From assembly GCA_910585875.1 (NCBI GenBank), contig CAJUIK010000058.1, forward strand, positions 1 through 11,727: 11,727 nt of DNA, written 5' to 3'. Below, in pieces: positions 1 through 7,330 of the stretch. The first letter of the stretch is position 1. Each line of letters opens with the position of its first letter. The notes beneath the pieces are model-generated. The model worked only from the letters and a program-made list of their open reading frames with translations, was not told the origin of the DNA and did not search any database. Position numbers and translations under genes: made by a program. The stretch comes from an uncultured Eubacteriales bacterium (lineage in GTDB: Bacteria > Bacillota > Clostridia > Oscillospirales > Butyricicoccaceae).

Positions 1-91
1 CACCTGTTCCCATCTCGAACACAGAAGTTAAGCTCACGAGTGCCGAAAATACTTGACTGGCGACGGCCTGGGAAAATAGGTCGGCGCTTAC
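1..91 (+). rRNA. 5S ribosomal RNA, 3' part (5' end outside window)
   Basis: The first about 90 bases carry the conserved 5S core: CCCATCTCGAACACAGAAG near positions 10-28, followed by TTAAG, then the GCCGA segment and the late GGGAAAATAGGTCGGCGC segment typical of a 5S 3' half. The 5' end is cut by the window edge, so the exact 3' end cannot be set by pairing with it; I place it just before the A-run at 94. A strong terminator follows at once, so this is the last gene of an rRNA operon whose 16S and 23S genes should lie to the left. Confidence 0.94.
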
Positions 92-93
92 AC

Positions 94-126
94 AAAAAGG
101 AGACAAGATTTCTTGTCTCCTTTTTG
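94..126 (+). terminator. Rho-independent terminator of the rRNA operon
   Basis: A near-perfect inverted repeat (AAAAAGGAGACAAG / CTTGTCTCCTTTTT) with a short A/T loop and a T-run begins about 3 bases after the 5S gene. Its A-rich left arm means it could also work on the minus strand for the converging hydrolase gene, whose stop codon lies about 70 bases away. Confidence 0.9.
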
Positions 127-194
127 CTTTTTGAAATTGTCAAGGCCAAATTCTAACGAGAGGGCTGAATAGGACGGCATATTGCGTAGGCTTG

Positions 195-995
195 TTAGCC
201 GCTGCGCTTATAGGGCTGCAAAAATTGATAAATCCGTTGGTTGAAATCCGGCGCTTCTTCATAGGAGGCATGGCCTAAATTGGGATATAAATAAATTTGG
301 CAGCAGAGCTGCCGGGCCAATTCTTCCGAGGCCTGCTTTGTGACGACTGCGTCCTGCCCGCCGCCCACGACGAAGGCGGGGCAGTTGATTTTAGAAAGCT
401 CCGGATAGACGTTGCAGGTTAGACAGCTGTTTGCGAGAGCCATAAAGCGTCGCAAATCTTTTGGAATTCCCACTCTTGAAAGCAGAGGGAGCAATGGCCG
501 ATATTTCTTTTGATAGGCCGGCGAATATAATTTTTCAACAACGTCGGCTGCCAGAGCGCGTCTTTCATTTTGCTTGGCCAGTTGAATCCATCTGCCAACG
601 ACGGAGTTAATGGTCTTGTTTGGTTGGGAAGCCGTGACGCATAGCGCTATTTTATGCACGAGATGCGGATGGTCGACGGCCAAATATTGGGAGATCATAC
701 CGCCCAAAGAAACGCCCACGATATCAGCGTCGCGGAGCCGGAGCTGCTCCATAGCGGCGGCGGCGTCCTCCGATAGATCTCTGACGGTATATCCCTCGGG
801 AATGGAGTTTCTTTTGTCCAAGACGTATACAGTATAGTCTTTTGCAAACAGACGGTATTGATAAGCCAGCGGAAAAGCGGCGCTTTTTACGCCTTGAAAA
901 CTCAGACCCGGCAGCAGAACCAGCGGGTGATCTCCCGCTCCAAAGCGGATGCAATCCATCCTATCGCCTTTGACGGTTAACGTCAATTTTTTCAT
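195..995 (-). CDS. alpha/beta-fold hydrolase
   Basis: The 266-residue product is a complete alpha/beta hydrolase without a signal peptide, so it is probably cytosolic. It shows the oxyanion-hole segment LLPGLSFQG (about 27-35), the nucleophile elbow GVSLGG with Ser96, the acid Asp215 in GGGQDAV and His242 in the NLGHASYEE motif, so the Ser-Asp-His triad is intact. Nothing fixes the substrate: carboxylesterases, lactonases and C-C bond hydrolases share this layout. The ATG at 995 is preceded by GGAGAA at a proper distance, and a promoter candidate lies at 1037-1065. The gene stands alone between the rRNA operon, on which it converges, and the divergently transcribed VanW gene. Confidence 0.9.
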   Translation of the reverse strand: MKKLTLTVKGDRMDCIRFGAGDHPLVLLPGLSFQGVKSAAFPLAYQYRLFAKDYTVYVLDKRNSIPEGYTVRDLSEDAAAAMEQLRLRDADIVGVSLGGMISQYLAVDHPHLVHKIALCVTASQPNKTINSVVGRWIQLAKQNERRALAADVVEKLYSPAYQKKYRPLLPLLSRVGIPKDLRRFMALANSCLTCNVYPELSKINCPAFVVGGGQDAVVTKQASEELARQLCCQIYLYPNLGHASYEEAPDFNQRIYQFLQPYKRSG

Positions 996-1036
996 CGTTC
1001 TTCTCCGTTTCGTTTGATTTTCATAAATTTTCTACT

Positions 1037-1065
1037 ATGATACCATGGAGAGGCGTCTTTTGCAA
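1037..1065 (-). promoter_or_regulatory. Promoter for the alpha/beta hydrolase
   Basis: Read on the minus strand, TTGCAA (1060-1065) and TATCAT (1037-1042) are 17 bases apart, and a TGG directly before the -10 box gives an extended -10. The start would fall about 35 bases upstream of the hydrolase ATG. Confidence 0.65.
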
Positions 1066-1187
1066 AGGGCTGATGAGAGCCAAGCGGTGAAAAAAGGCCA
1101 AACCTTGTTTTTTCAGTTTTTGGGGGAAATATCCGGTTTTTGAGGTCTTTTCCCGGGAAACTTATTGAAATTGTTACCGTTTAGTAA
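1066..1187. other. Spacer between divergent promoters
   Basis: Together with the two flanking promoters this fills the 321-base gap between the hydrolase and VanW genes. It is A/T-rich in runs and contains a small terminator-like inverted repeat around 1090-1113 (an A-run with GG, then CC with CTTG and a T-run). No open frame with a ribosome binding site and no RNA gene was recognised. Confidence 0.4.
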
Positions 1188-1216
1188 TTGATATTGGAGC
1201 GCAAAAGGCATATAAT
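1188..1216 (+). promoter_or_regulatory. Sigma-A-type promoter of the VanW gene
   Basis: TTGATA (1188-1193) and a perfect TATAAT (1211-1216) are separated by exactly 17 bases. Transcription would start near 1223, leaving a leader of about 94 bases that begins directly at the hairpin described at 1227-1283. Confidence 0.8.
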
Positions 1217-1226
1217 CAAAAGAAGG

Positions 1227-1283
1227 GGGAATGGACCCTGCGGCGCGTGATAGACGCTCTTGTCTTGCGCCCCGCAGATTCCC
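1227..1283 (+). promoter_or_regulatory. Long imperfect hairpin in the VanW mRNA leader
   Basis: The segments GGGAAT (1227-1232) and CTGCGG (1238-1243) pair with CCGCAG (1272-1277) and ATTCCC (1278-1283). The pairing continues inward with CGC (1244-1246) to GCG (1267-1269) and AGAC (1252-1255) to GTCT (1262-1265), with small bulges. It starts within a few bases of the predicted transcription start and ends before the ribosome binding site. It may stabilise the 5' end or act as a regulatory leader; it matches no riboswitch class I know. It is followed by TATTTTG, too weak a T-run for a convincing terminator. Confidence 0.5.
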
Positions 1284-1316
1284 TATTTTGTATGATGGAG
1301 TGGAGGATGACGCCTC

Positions 1317-3095
1317 ATGTCCGAAGTGAAAAACGCGGCGCCCCAAAAGCAGAAGAGCAGCGGAAAACGCACGGCGAAAAAATCCCGAAAGGGAACGGCC
1401 GTCGCGGCTGTGGCCGCCGGCGCTGCGGTCGTGGTCTGCGCGTTTTTGGGCGCTGTGTTATTTGGTTATCAAGAGATTTATCCTGGCGTGACGGTGGACG
1501 GCCTGGAAGTGGGCAAACTGGATCGGGAGCAGGTTTTGACGCTATTGCAGCAGGAATACGCCGATAGGCAGCAAGCCTTGGGGCAGGTGTCCATTATCGT
1601 CAACGGCGAACAACACGACTTGGATATCAGCAATATGGGCGCAGCCTATAACTTGGAGCAGACGGCGGACAACGCCTGCGCCTATGGCCGCGACGGCAAT
1701 ATTTTTCACAGGGCGGGCCAGGTAGCCGCCGCCTTTTTCGGCGGGGCAGATATCCAGGCCGCCATCGACGTGGACCCTCAGATGGTGGAAAGCCAGATGG
1801 ACGACGTGGCCGCCCAGGTGAGCCAGCAGGTGGAGCAGCCCAGCTATGTCTTGGAAGGGGACAAGCTGGTGATCGACCGGGGACAGTCCGGCTACGAGGT
1901 GGACAAACAGCAACTTTCTCAACTGGTGCTGGAACGGCTGACCCAGGGCTCCAACGAGCCCATTGAATATACCGCGCCGGTGGCGGAGCCCGAACCGGTG
2001 GATTTGCAGGCCATTCACGACGAAGTGGCGGGAGAGATGCACAACGCTTATCTGGACCTGGCCAGCGACCCTACGGGCAATACCATCGCCCCTTCTCAGG
2101 CCGGCGCGGATTTTGACATTCAGCAGGTTCAGGCTCTTCTGGATTCCAGCGACCAGCGGATCGTGGAGGCTCCGGTGGAGTTTGTGGCGCCTCAGATCAC
2201 CACGGAGGATTTGCAGAGCAAATTGTTCCGGGATACCCTGGGCAGCTGCACCACAAAATTCAACGCCGGATTGGTTGGGCGCACGACCAACGTGAAGCTG
2301 GCGGCCAGCCATATCAACGGCACGATTCTCAACCCTGGCGACGTGTTTTCCTATAACGACGTTGTGGGCCCCCGCACCTATGCCACCGGTTTTAAGGACG
2401 CCACTGTCTTCGCCAACGGCGGCGCGGAAGACGGCGTCGGCGGCGGCATTTGCCAAGTGTCTTCCACCCTCTATGTGGCTACGCTGAAAGCGGATATGGA
2501 GATTGTGGAGCGACGGAACCACAGCCTGCACGTTACCTATGTGCCCTTGGGCCAGGACGCTACGGTGGCCTATGGCGCGGTGGATTTTCGGTTCCGCAAT
2601 AATACCGAGTATCCCATCAAAGTGGTGGCGGGAACCAGCGGCTCTTCGCTGACTGTTTCGCTGGTGGGCACCCAGACTCAAAACAAGAAGGTGGAAATCG
2701 TCACTCAGACCCTTTCCTCCGACCCATTCCAAACCATTTATGAGGACGACCCCAGCCTGGAGCCGGGGAAGACCAAAACCAAAACCGGCGGATACCCGGG
2801 GTACAAGACGGTTTCCTATCGGGTGGTGTATGTGGACGGCAAAGAAGTCAGCCGCACGCTGGAAAACAACAGTACATATAAACGGGTGGACAAAGTGATT
2901 TTGAGAGGGCCGGAAAAACCGGCGGAACAGGTTCCTGAGCAGCCGGTTGATCCGCCGGCAGAGAAGCCGGCGGATCCGACGCCTCAGCCCGACCCGGAGC
3001 CGCCGGCGGATCCCACGCCGGCCGACCCAACGCCGGAAGAGCCTCCTGTCGAGGCGCCCCCGGCGGAAGAGCCGCCGGCTCAACCGGCGCCGTGA
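1317..3095 (+). CDS. VanW family protein with G5-like domain and Pro-rich tail
   Basis: The 592-residue product is a membrane-anchored envelope protein. A basic N-terminus (1-25) precedes one hydrophobic segment (about 27-50). Residues about 55-300 resemble the putative peptidoglycan-binding repeats found before VanW domains. The VanW domain spans about 312-440 and contains the hallmark GDVFSYND (341-348), GGGICQVSSTLY (375-386) and NHSLHV (401-406). A G5-like beta domain follows (about 455-530), and residues 532-592 are almost entirely Pro, Glu, Ala and Asp, as in wall-spanning linkers. VanW proteins are associated with vancomycin-resistance clusters and with clostridial cell walls, but their biochemical role is unsettled. 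The ATG at 1317 has GGAGG at 1302-1306. The next gene follows after 32 bases, so the two are probably co-transcribed. No van ligase or dehydrogenase genes are nearby, so resistance should not be assumed. Confidence 0.92.
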   Translation: MSEVKNAAPQKQKSSGKRTAKKSRKGTAVAAVAAGAAVVVCAFLGAVLFGYQEIYPGVTVDGLEVGKLDREQVLTLLQQEYADRQQALGQVSIIVNGEQHDLDISNMGAAYNLEQTADNACAYGRDGNIFHRAGQVAAAFFGGADIQAAIDVDPQMVESQMDDVAAQVSQQVEQPSYVLEGDKLVIDRGQSGYEVDKQQLSQLVLERLTQGSNEPIEYTAPVAEPEPVDLQAIHDEVAGEMHNAYLDLASDPTGNTIAPSQAGADFDIQQVQALLDSSDQRIVEAPVEFVAPQITTEDLQSKLFRDTLGSCTTKFNAGLVGRTTNVKLAASHINGTILNPGDVFSYNDVVGPRTYATGFKDATVFANGGAEDGVGGGICQVSSTLYVATLKADMEIVERRNHSLHVTYVPLGQDATVAYGAVDFRFRNNTEYPIKVVAGTSGSSLTVSLVGTQTQNKKVEIVTQTLSSDPFQTIYEDDPSLEPGKTKTKTGGYPGYKTVSYRVVYVDGKEVSRTLENNSTYKRVDKVILRGPEKPAEQVPEQPVDPPAEKPADPTPQPDPEPPADPTPADPTPEEPPVEAPPAEEPPAQPAP

Positions 3096-3127
3096 CGCGC
3101 AATATGTGAGGAAAGAAGGTTCTGCGG

Positions 3128-4021
3128 ATGGCGAAAGACAACCGACAAAAATTGAATAATTTCTATATCCGCAGGATGGCCAAAGGGCTGGCGCAGCAGC
3201 GATACGGCGCCTGCCTGGGCGCGATGACCTTTTTGTTTGGCGTGACCCTGGTTTTGAGCCAGCTGCGGGGGTATTATATCCAAGGCGCTACCGGCAGCCT
3301 GCGCAGCCTGATTACTGGCCTGCTGATCGCCCTGCTTTCGCTGATCGTCACTGCGCCGGCCCGCATAGGCGCTCGGAGCGTATTTTGCGATATCGCCGCA
3401 GGGCGGGAAACCAGGGCGATGAAAGCGCTGGCCGCTTGGTATGGCGACGGCAGACGGCTGAGCAGCTCTATTTTGCTGATGCTGACGCAGACTTTGACGG
3501 CTCTGCTGGCGCTAGCGCTGTTTGGCGGCTTGGCGTTGGCCGCCGCCGCCCGGCTCGACCCAGCGTTTTTTGGAGCTTTGCTCTATGGGAATTTGTTTTG
3601 GCTGCTTCTGTCCCCTGGCAAGCTGTACCTCTTTCTTTTGGCGGTGGTCGCGCCGGTTTATCTGATTATGGCGCGGTTTGTGCCGGCGTCTTATCTGCTG
3701 GCGCAGCATCCCGAAAAAGGAATCTTGACTTGTTTGGCTGAGTCTTTTCAGCTGCTGAAAGGGTTTTATTGGAAATATATCGGTTTGCAGCTGCTTTCGC
3801 TGCTGCAGCTTGTGGGCTACGCTCTGATGTCCTCGATTTTCTGTATGATGATTTTCAGGGGAGATATCAATTCCGCCGCGGCCTACGCCGCTATTTTTAC
3901 AGAAATCACAGCTTATTTCAGCATTATGCCTCAGCTGGGAATCGGTACGGCGCTGTTTATCGCCGATGCGGCGATAAGGTCGGAACCCGGCTTGCCGGAA
4001 TCGTCCATGGACATAGAATAA
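3128..4021 (+). CDS. Polytopic membrane protein, DUF975-like
   Basis: The 297-residue product has a short charged N-terminus and about six hydrophobic segments (near 28-46, 62-80, 113-141, 151-180, 217-243 and 254-280), so it is an integral membrane protein of unknown function. The pattern GLLIALLSLI then P and GA (about 64-82), and the later PA..LLA.HPE stretch (186-196) followed by a soluble helix, resemble the DUF975 type of Firmicute membrane proteins. The gene at 4732-5607 encodes a related protein. The start has GAAAGAAGG about 8 bases upstream. It lies 32 bases after the VanW gene and before a terminator, so it is probably the second gene of that operon. No catalytic motif is visible. 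Confidence 0.8.
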   Translation: MAKDNRQKLNNFYIRRMAKGLAQQRYGACLGAMTFLFGVTLVLSQLRGYYIQGATGSLRSLITGLLIALLSLIVTAPARIGARSVFCDIAAGRETRAMKALAAWYGDGRRLSSSILLMLTQTLTALLALALFGGLALAAAARLDPAFFGALLYGNLFWLLLSPGKLYLFLLAVVAPVYLIMARFVPASYLLAQHPEKGILTCLAESFQLLKGFYWKYIGLQLLSLLQLVGYALMSSIFCMMIFRGDINSAAAYAAIFTEITAYFSIMPQLGIGTALFIADAAIRSEPGLPESSMDIE

Positions 4022-4029
4022 AGAAACCA

Positions 4030-4070
4030 AACGCCTCTGTTTCCATTGGGAAACAGAGGCGTTTTCTTTT
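4030..4070. terminator. Bidirectional terminator between converging genes
   Basis: A perfect 15-bp stem (AACGCCTCTGTTTCC, 4030-4044, with its complement at 4049-4063) has a 4-base loop and TTCTTTTC downstream on the plus strand. On the minus strand it is followed by TTGGTTTCTTT. It closes the VanW operon and also the kinase-like gene that ends at 4070. Confidence 0.92.
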
Positions 4071-4615
4071 CATCGGCCGATCGCTTGGGCTATCCGGGCC
4101 AGGTTTTCCGCTGGAGGAGCGGCGCCGTCCAGGGTCAGCAGCGGGCATTGCAGCCGGGTTTGCCACAGGTCGTGCAGGGCTTTGCTGCGCATATCAGGGC
4201 CGCCCTGGTCGTATTGAGCGGCCCAGCGCAGAAATTCTTCATGATGTTGGGCCATATCCCCGCCGGGCGCTATCCGAGGGCCGAAGCGCCGGCCTTCCCG
4301 CAGGCGCAGCCGCTGGAGGCGCAGTTCCGCAGGCGCTTCCAGCCGGACCGCCAGAGTAAAAAGGGGGATCAGGCCGTCGCCCCAGCCGCACAGCGAACCG
4401 GAAACCACAAAATCGCCCTTTTGAGAAACTGCCTGCCGCATCAACTGTAAACGCTGTTCCGGCGGCCGTTTGGCGGTAAAGGGCGGATCTGTGGTCTGCC
4501 AGTAAAAATCGTCGCTGTCCAGCTGACGAAAGCCCCACTCCAGGGCCATTTGCCGGCCTAAGCTGGTGGTTCCCGAGCCGGAGGGGCCGAAGATATGGAC
4601 AATATTCCGAGTCAT
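4070..4615 (-). CDS. P-loop NTPase, adenylate kinase-like, Walker A without Lys
   Basis: The 181-residue product is a small nucleotide-kinase-like P-loop protein. The N-terminal glycine loop reads GPSGSGTTSLG (10-20): it has the spacing of a Walker A motif, but threonine sits where lysine is normal. The segment DSDDFYW (33-39) looks like the acidic substrate-binding motif of small kinases, followed by GSLCGWGD (73-80), an Arg-rich lid-like stretch (99-114) and PGGDM (117-121). As I recall, related proteins annotated as AAA family ATPase or adenylate kinase share the Lys-less loop, so it is likely a family trait and not damage. The substrate is unknown. ATG at 4615 is chosen over TTG at 4618 because AAAGGAGG (4625-4632) lies 9 bases from it. 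It is transcribed away from the 4732 gene and towards the VanW operon. Confidence 0.82.
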   Translation of the reverse strand: MTRNIVHIFGPSGSGTTSLGRQMALEWGFRQLDSDDFYWQTTDPPFTAKRPPEQRLQLMRQAVSQKGDFVVSGSLCGWGDGLIPLFTLAVRLEAPAELRLQRLRLREGRRFGPRIAPGGDMAQHHEEFLRWAAQYDQGGPDMRSKALHDLWQTRLQCPLLTLDGAAPPAENLARIAQAIGR

Positions 4616-4654
4616 CAAATAGGGCCTCCTTTCAAAAGAGAGGGAAAGAATTGT

Positions 4655-4683
4655 TTGACAGGCTGCCCGTTATCCGATATACT
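4655..4683 (+). promoter_or_regulatory. Strong promoter of the membrane protein/amidohydrolase operon
   Basis: A perfect TTGACA (4655-4660) and TATACT (4678-4683) are separated by 17 bases. The predicted start near 4690 lies downstream of the TTG at 4651, which rules out that upstream start and supports the ATG at 4732. Confidence 0.85.
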
Positions 4684-4702
4684 GGAAATAGTATACTGGA
4701 AA
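4678..4702 (+). repeat. 11-bp direct repeat over the -10 box and start point
   Basis: TATACTGGAAA occurs at 4678-4688 and again at 4692-4702, 14 bases apart start to start. The first copy contains the -10 box and the second lies in the first transcribed bases, a position expected of an operator. No regulator can be assigned. Confidence 0.6.
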
Positions 4703-4715
4703 AGCGGACGAAGAC

Positions 4716-4724
4716 AGGAGGAGG
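4716..4724 (+). promoter_or_regulatory. Start-deciding ribosome binding site
   Basis: AGGAGGAGG ends 7 bases before the ATG at 4732. Together with the promoter position it fixes the start of the membrane protein gene. Confidence 0.9.
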
Positions 4725-4731
4725 AAAGAAG

Positions 4732-5607
4732 ATGGGCAACGGGGAGATTCGCAGCGACGCCAGAATGGAGTTAATACAAAACGGAAAAGGGATTTTGAAA
4801 ATGGTCGCCCTGTGGACGTTGAGCGTTGGAATTGCAGCCTCAGCAGCGGGCTGGCTGATAGAGCGGTTTTTCCCCGCTTTATCGGCTTCTCGAGATCTTT
4901 GGGAGGGGCTGTTGACCGCTGTCTTCAGCCTGATCCTGGCGCCGCTGGAGGCGGGCGCTTTTGAGCAGATCCTGGGGCTGGATCAGGATCGAACGCCTCG
5001 AGTCAAGGGCGCTGTGGAATGGGCGGAGCAAAGCGCCAAGCGAAACCGAGCCTGGGCTCTGGGGTTGGCGCTGTTTGTTTTGTGGATGGCCCTCCAGGGG
5101 CTGCAAACGCTGGGATATCAAGGAATCGCTCAGTTTTTTGGCCGAGGGCAGAGCCTACGGGCGTTGATGGCAATGGAAGAGGTCCTGCGGCCCCAGGAGT
5201 TCGTTTACGGCTGTTTGGCAGTGGATTTGCTGGTTGGTATGTGGGACATATTGGCCTATCCTGCCGTCGCGCTGCTGGCTCTGGATCCAGAACGGCCGGC
5301 GCGGGAATGCGTCAAACGGAACTGGGAGATGATTTGCCAAAAACCGGGCCGCTGTTTTGGTATGACCGCTATGACCACGCTGCAAACGGGGGTCTTTACC
5401 TTAATCGGAATGTTTTTCTCCATGTTGGTCGGGATGCTTTGCGTGGGCGTTATCCAAGTGCTGATGCAGGGCATTTTGGCGGATTTGCTATCCATGCTGC
5501 TGATTGGCGGCGCCACGTTGTTGGTTGTGCTGCTGACAGTAGCCTATCAAATTTTGTGCATGATCGGGCTGACAAAGGCCCTGGAGCGGGAGAAAGAACG
5601 GGAATGA
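4732..5607 (+). CDS. Polytopic membrane protein, DUF975-like, related to the 3128-4021 product
   Basis: The 291-residue product has hydrophobic segments near 22-41, 57-76, 107-126, 158-184, 208-240 and 250-282. Residues 59-98 (GLLTAVFSLI, then P, GA and the D..RTPR.K region) and 176-210 (YPAVALLALDPE, then Cys and Gly) align without gaps, or nearly so, with the product of 3128-4021. The two are thus diverged members of one family. Its function is unknown. It is the first gene after a consensus promoter, and the amidohydrolase gene follows after 49 bases, so it may act with that enzyme, for example in membrane transport or signalling; that is inference only. The ATG is fixed by AGGAGGAGG and by the promoter lying downstream of the only earlier in-frame start. 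Confidence 0.8.
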   Translation: MGNGEIRSDARMELIQNGKGILKMVALWTLSVGIAASAAGWLIERFFPALSASRDLWEGLLTAVFSLILAPLEAGAFEQILGLDQDRTPRVKGAVEWAEQSAKRNRAWALGLALFVLWMALQGLQTLGYQGIAQFFGRGQSLRALMAMEEVLRPQEFVYGCLAVDLLVGMWDILAYPAVALLALDPERPARECVKRNWEMICQKPGRCFGMTAMTTLQTGVFTLIGMFFSMLVGMLCVGVIQVLMQGILADLLSMLLIGGATLLVVLLTVAYQILCMIGLTKALEREKERE

Positions 5608-5656
5608 CGTCCAAGCGAAATAAAACGACCACAAAACAAAAGGGGGTTTCTTTCAA

Positions 5657-7246
5657 ATGACCTATGATTTGCTGATTCAGAACAGCCGAGTGGCAGACGG
5701 GACGGGCCAGCCGGCCTATCAGGCGGACGTAGCCGTTTTAGACGGGAAGATCGCCCAGATCGCCCCGTCTATCCCGGCGGACTGCGCCCGCCAGGTTCTC
5801 GACGGCCAGGGCCTCGTGACAGCGCCGGGGTTTATCGACATCCACTCCCATTCGGATTCCTATTTCCTTCGGGACGACCGGGGAGAATCTCGGATTTATC
5901 AAGGCGTCACCACCGAGCTGGCGGGGCAGTGCGGTTCCACGATCTATCCCTGTCCGGCGGAGCATATGGACCGCATCCGCCAGTTTGCGGGGAAAGAGGT
6001 CGAGGAGTACGCCTCGGGTTCTCTGGCGGAATTTCTGGAAAAAGTGAAGCGGGACGGCCGCAAGATGGGGACCAATCTGGCGCCGCTGATCGGCCACGGC
6101 GCCTTGCGCTGCGGCGTCATGGGCTATGAGGACAGAAAAGCCTTGCCGGAGGAGCTGGCCCAGATGGAGGCCCTGCTGCGGCGGGATATGGAAGCGGGCG
6201 CCTGGGGCCTTTCTTTGGGGTTGGGCTATACCCCCGGCGTCTCCGCCGACGGCCCCGAGTTGCAGGCTCTGGGACAGGTCGTGGCCGATTTTGGCGGTTT
6301 GATCACCTCCCATATGCGGGATCAAGGTCTGGGAACGCCGGCCTCCTTGGAAGAGATGTATGAGATTTTTCGCCGGAGCGGCGCTCATGTCCATATCGCC
6401 CATTTCAAGGCCAGCGGCAAGGCGGCCTGGGGCAAAGCGCCGGAATTTGTGGAAAACGTCCGCCGCGCTCAGGCGCAGGGCGTCCACGTGACGGCGGACG
6501 TCTATCCTTACGCCGCCTCTTCCTCCAACGTCACCAATTCTTTCCCCAAATGGGCCATCCACGGCGGTTTGCAGCGGGCGGTCGCGCTGCTGCAGGACCC
6601 GGAACAGCGGGGCGAATTGATGAGCCAGCTGGAGCGGATTTTTGTCACAGAGCAGGACGGCAGATCCCTGTATGTGGTGGACACCGGAGGGATGTATCCG
6701 CCGGCGGACGGCAAAGATATCTGGCAGCTCAGCCAGCAGCTGGGTCTGTCCATGGCGGAAACCGTGGCCAAGGTGACGGTGGAAACCATGGCCCAGGCCG
6801 CCTGCATCTCCTTCTGTATGGACCAGGGGGACGTGGACCATATGCTGTCCCAAAACGATTTCGCCATCGGCAGCGACGGCGTTTCCCTGCCCTTTGCGCC
6901 GGAGCTCAACGCCGGCAAACCCCATCCCCGGAATTTTGGAACCTTTCCTCGATTCCTGCGGTTGGCCCGTGAGAACAAAATCTGCTCCCTGGAAGAGGCG
7001 GTGCGCCGCATCACCGGACTGCCCGCTCAGATCATCGGCCTGCCGGACCGGGGCTTTGTCAAAGAAGGCATGATCGCCGACCTGACGGTTTTTGACCCGG
7101 AGACTGTGACGGATAAGGCTACCTTTGAGAACCCCTTCCAGAAGCCCGAAGGCGTCCGCCATGTGATCATGGCCGGCCGGCCCGCCTTGTTGGACGGTCG
7201 GCAGACGGAGCTGCGCCTGGGGCAGTTTATTTTGAAACAACAATAA
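5657..7246 (+). CDS. N-acyl-D-amino-acid deacylase / D-aminoacylase family amidohydrolase
   Basis: The 529-residue product is a full-length member of the D-aminoacylase branch of the amidohydrolase superfamily, which hydrolyses N-acyl-D-amino acids or related D-configured amides. It has the metal motif HSHSD (His63, His65), the bridging-cysteine region GQCGS (Cys92), ITSHMRDQG (His219), VHIAHFKASG (His249, Lys251) and the SDG motif (Asp407), followed by HPRNFGTFPRFL (423-434). The C-terminal MIADLTVFDP is the usual small beta domain. All expected metal and catalytic positions are present and no signal peptide is seen, so it should be an active cytosolic enzyme. Members include D-aminoacylases and dihydroorotase-like or dipeptidase-like enzymes, so the substrate is not certain. 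GGGGG lies 10 bases before the ATG. It is the last gene of the operon that starts at 4732. Confidence 0.92.
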   Translation: MTYDLLIQNSRVADGTGQPAYQADVAVLDGKIAQIAPSIPADCARQVLDGQGLVTAPGFIDIHSHSDSYFLRDDRGESRIYQGVTTELAGQCGSTIYPCPAEHMDRIRQFAGKEVEEYASGSLAEFLEKVKRDGRKMGTNLAPLIGHGALRCGVMGYEDRKALPEELAQMEALLRRDMEAGAWGLSLGLGYTPGVSADGPELQALGQVVADFGGLITSHMRDQGLGTPASLEEMYEIFRRSGAHVHIAHFKASGKAAWGKAPEFVENVRRAQAQGVHVTADVYPYAASSSNVTNSFPKWAIHGGLQRAVALLQDPEQRGELMSQLERIFVTEQDGRSLYVVDTGGMYPPADGKDIWQLSQQLGLSMAETVAKVTVETMAQAACISFCMDQGDVDHMLSQNDFAIGSDGVSLPFAPELNAGKPHPRNFGTFPRFLRLARENKICSLEEAVRRITGLPAQIIGLPDRGFVKEGMIADLTVFDPETVTDKATFENPFQKPEGVRHVIMAGRPALLDGRQTELRLGQFILKQQ

Positions 7247-7254
7247 GCAGAGAA

Positions 7255-7330
7255 CCGCCGGAAAGAAGCGGCGGGACGACAAAGGAAAAGAGACGCCCGA
7301 AAAAGTTTTGACTGATTCGGGCGTTTTTTT
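7255..7330 (+). terminator. Terminator after the amidohydrolase gene
   Basis: ACGCCCGAA (7293-7301) pairs perfectly with TTCGGGCGT (7316-7324) across a 14-base loop and is followed by a run of T (7324-7330). A second short hairpin, CCGCCG with CGGCGG (7255-7274), lies just upstream and may assist. Confidence 0.85.

Noticed and set aside
1542..3083. Long antisense open frame opposite the VanW gene
   Set aside because: It mirrors a GC-rich coding gene, has Arg/His/Leu-rich low-complexity composition and no ribosome binding site. The plus-strand VanW domains are unmistakable.
2920..3095. Repeat array or CRISPR-like structure at the end of the VanW gene
   Set aside because: The repetitiveness is a codon-level Pro/Glu/Ala/Asp-rich linker with irregular units, not repeats with spacers.
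1317..3095. Vancomycin-resistance cluster
   Set aside because: VanW domains are common outside resistance loci, and no D-Ala-D-Lac or D-Ala-D-Ser ligase, dehydrogenase or VanRS pair is in the window.
4651..4731. TTG start at 4651 for the second membrane protein
   Set aside because: The TTG lies upstream of the -35 box of the operon promoter, and an ideal ribosome binding site precedes the ATG at 4732.
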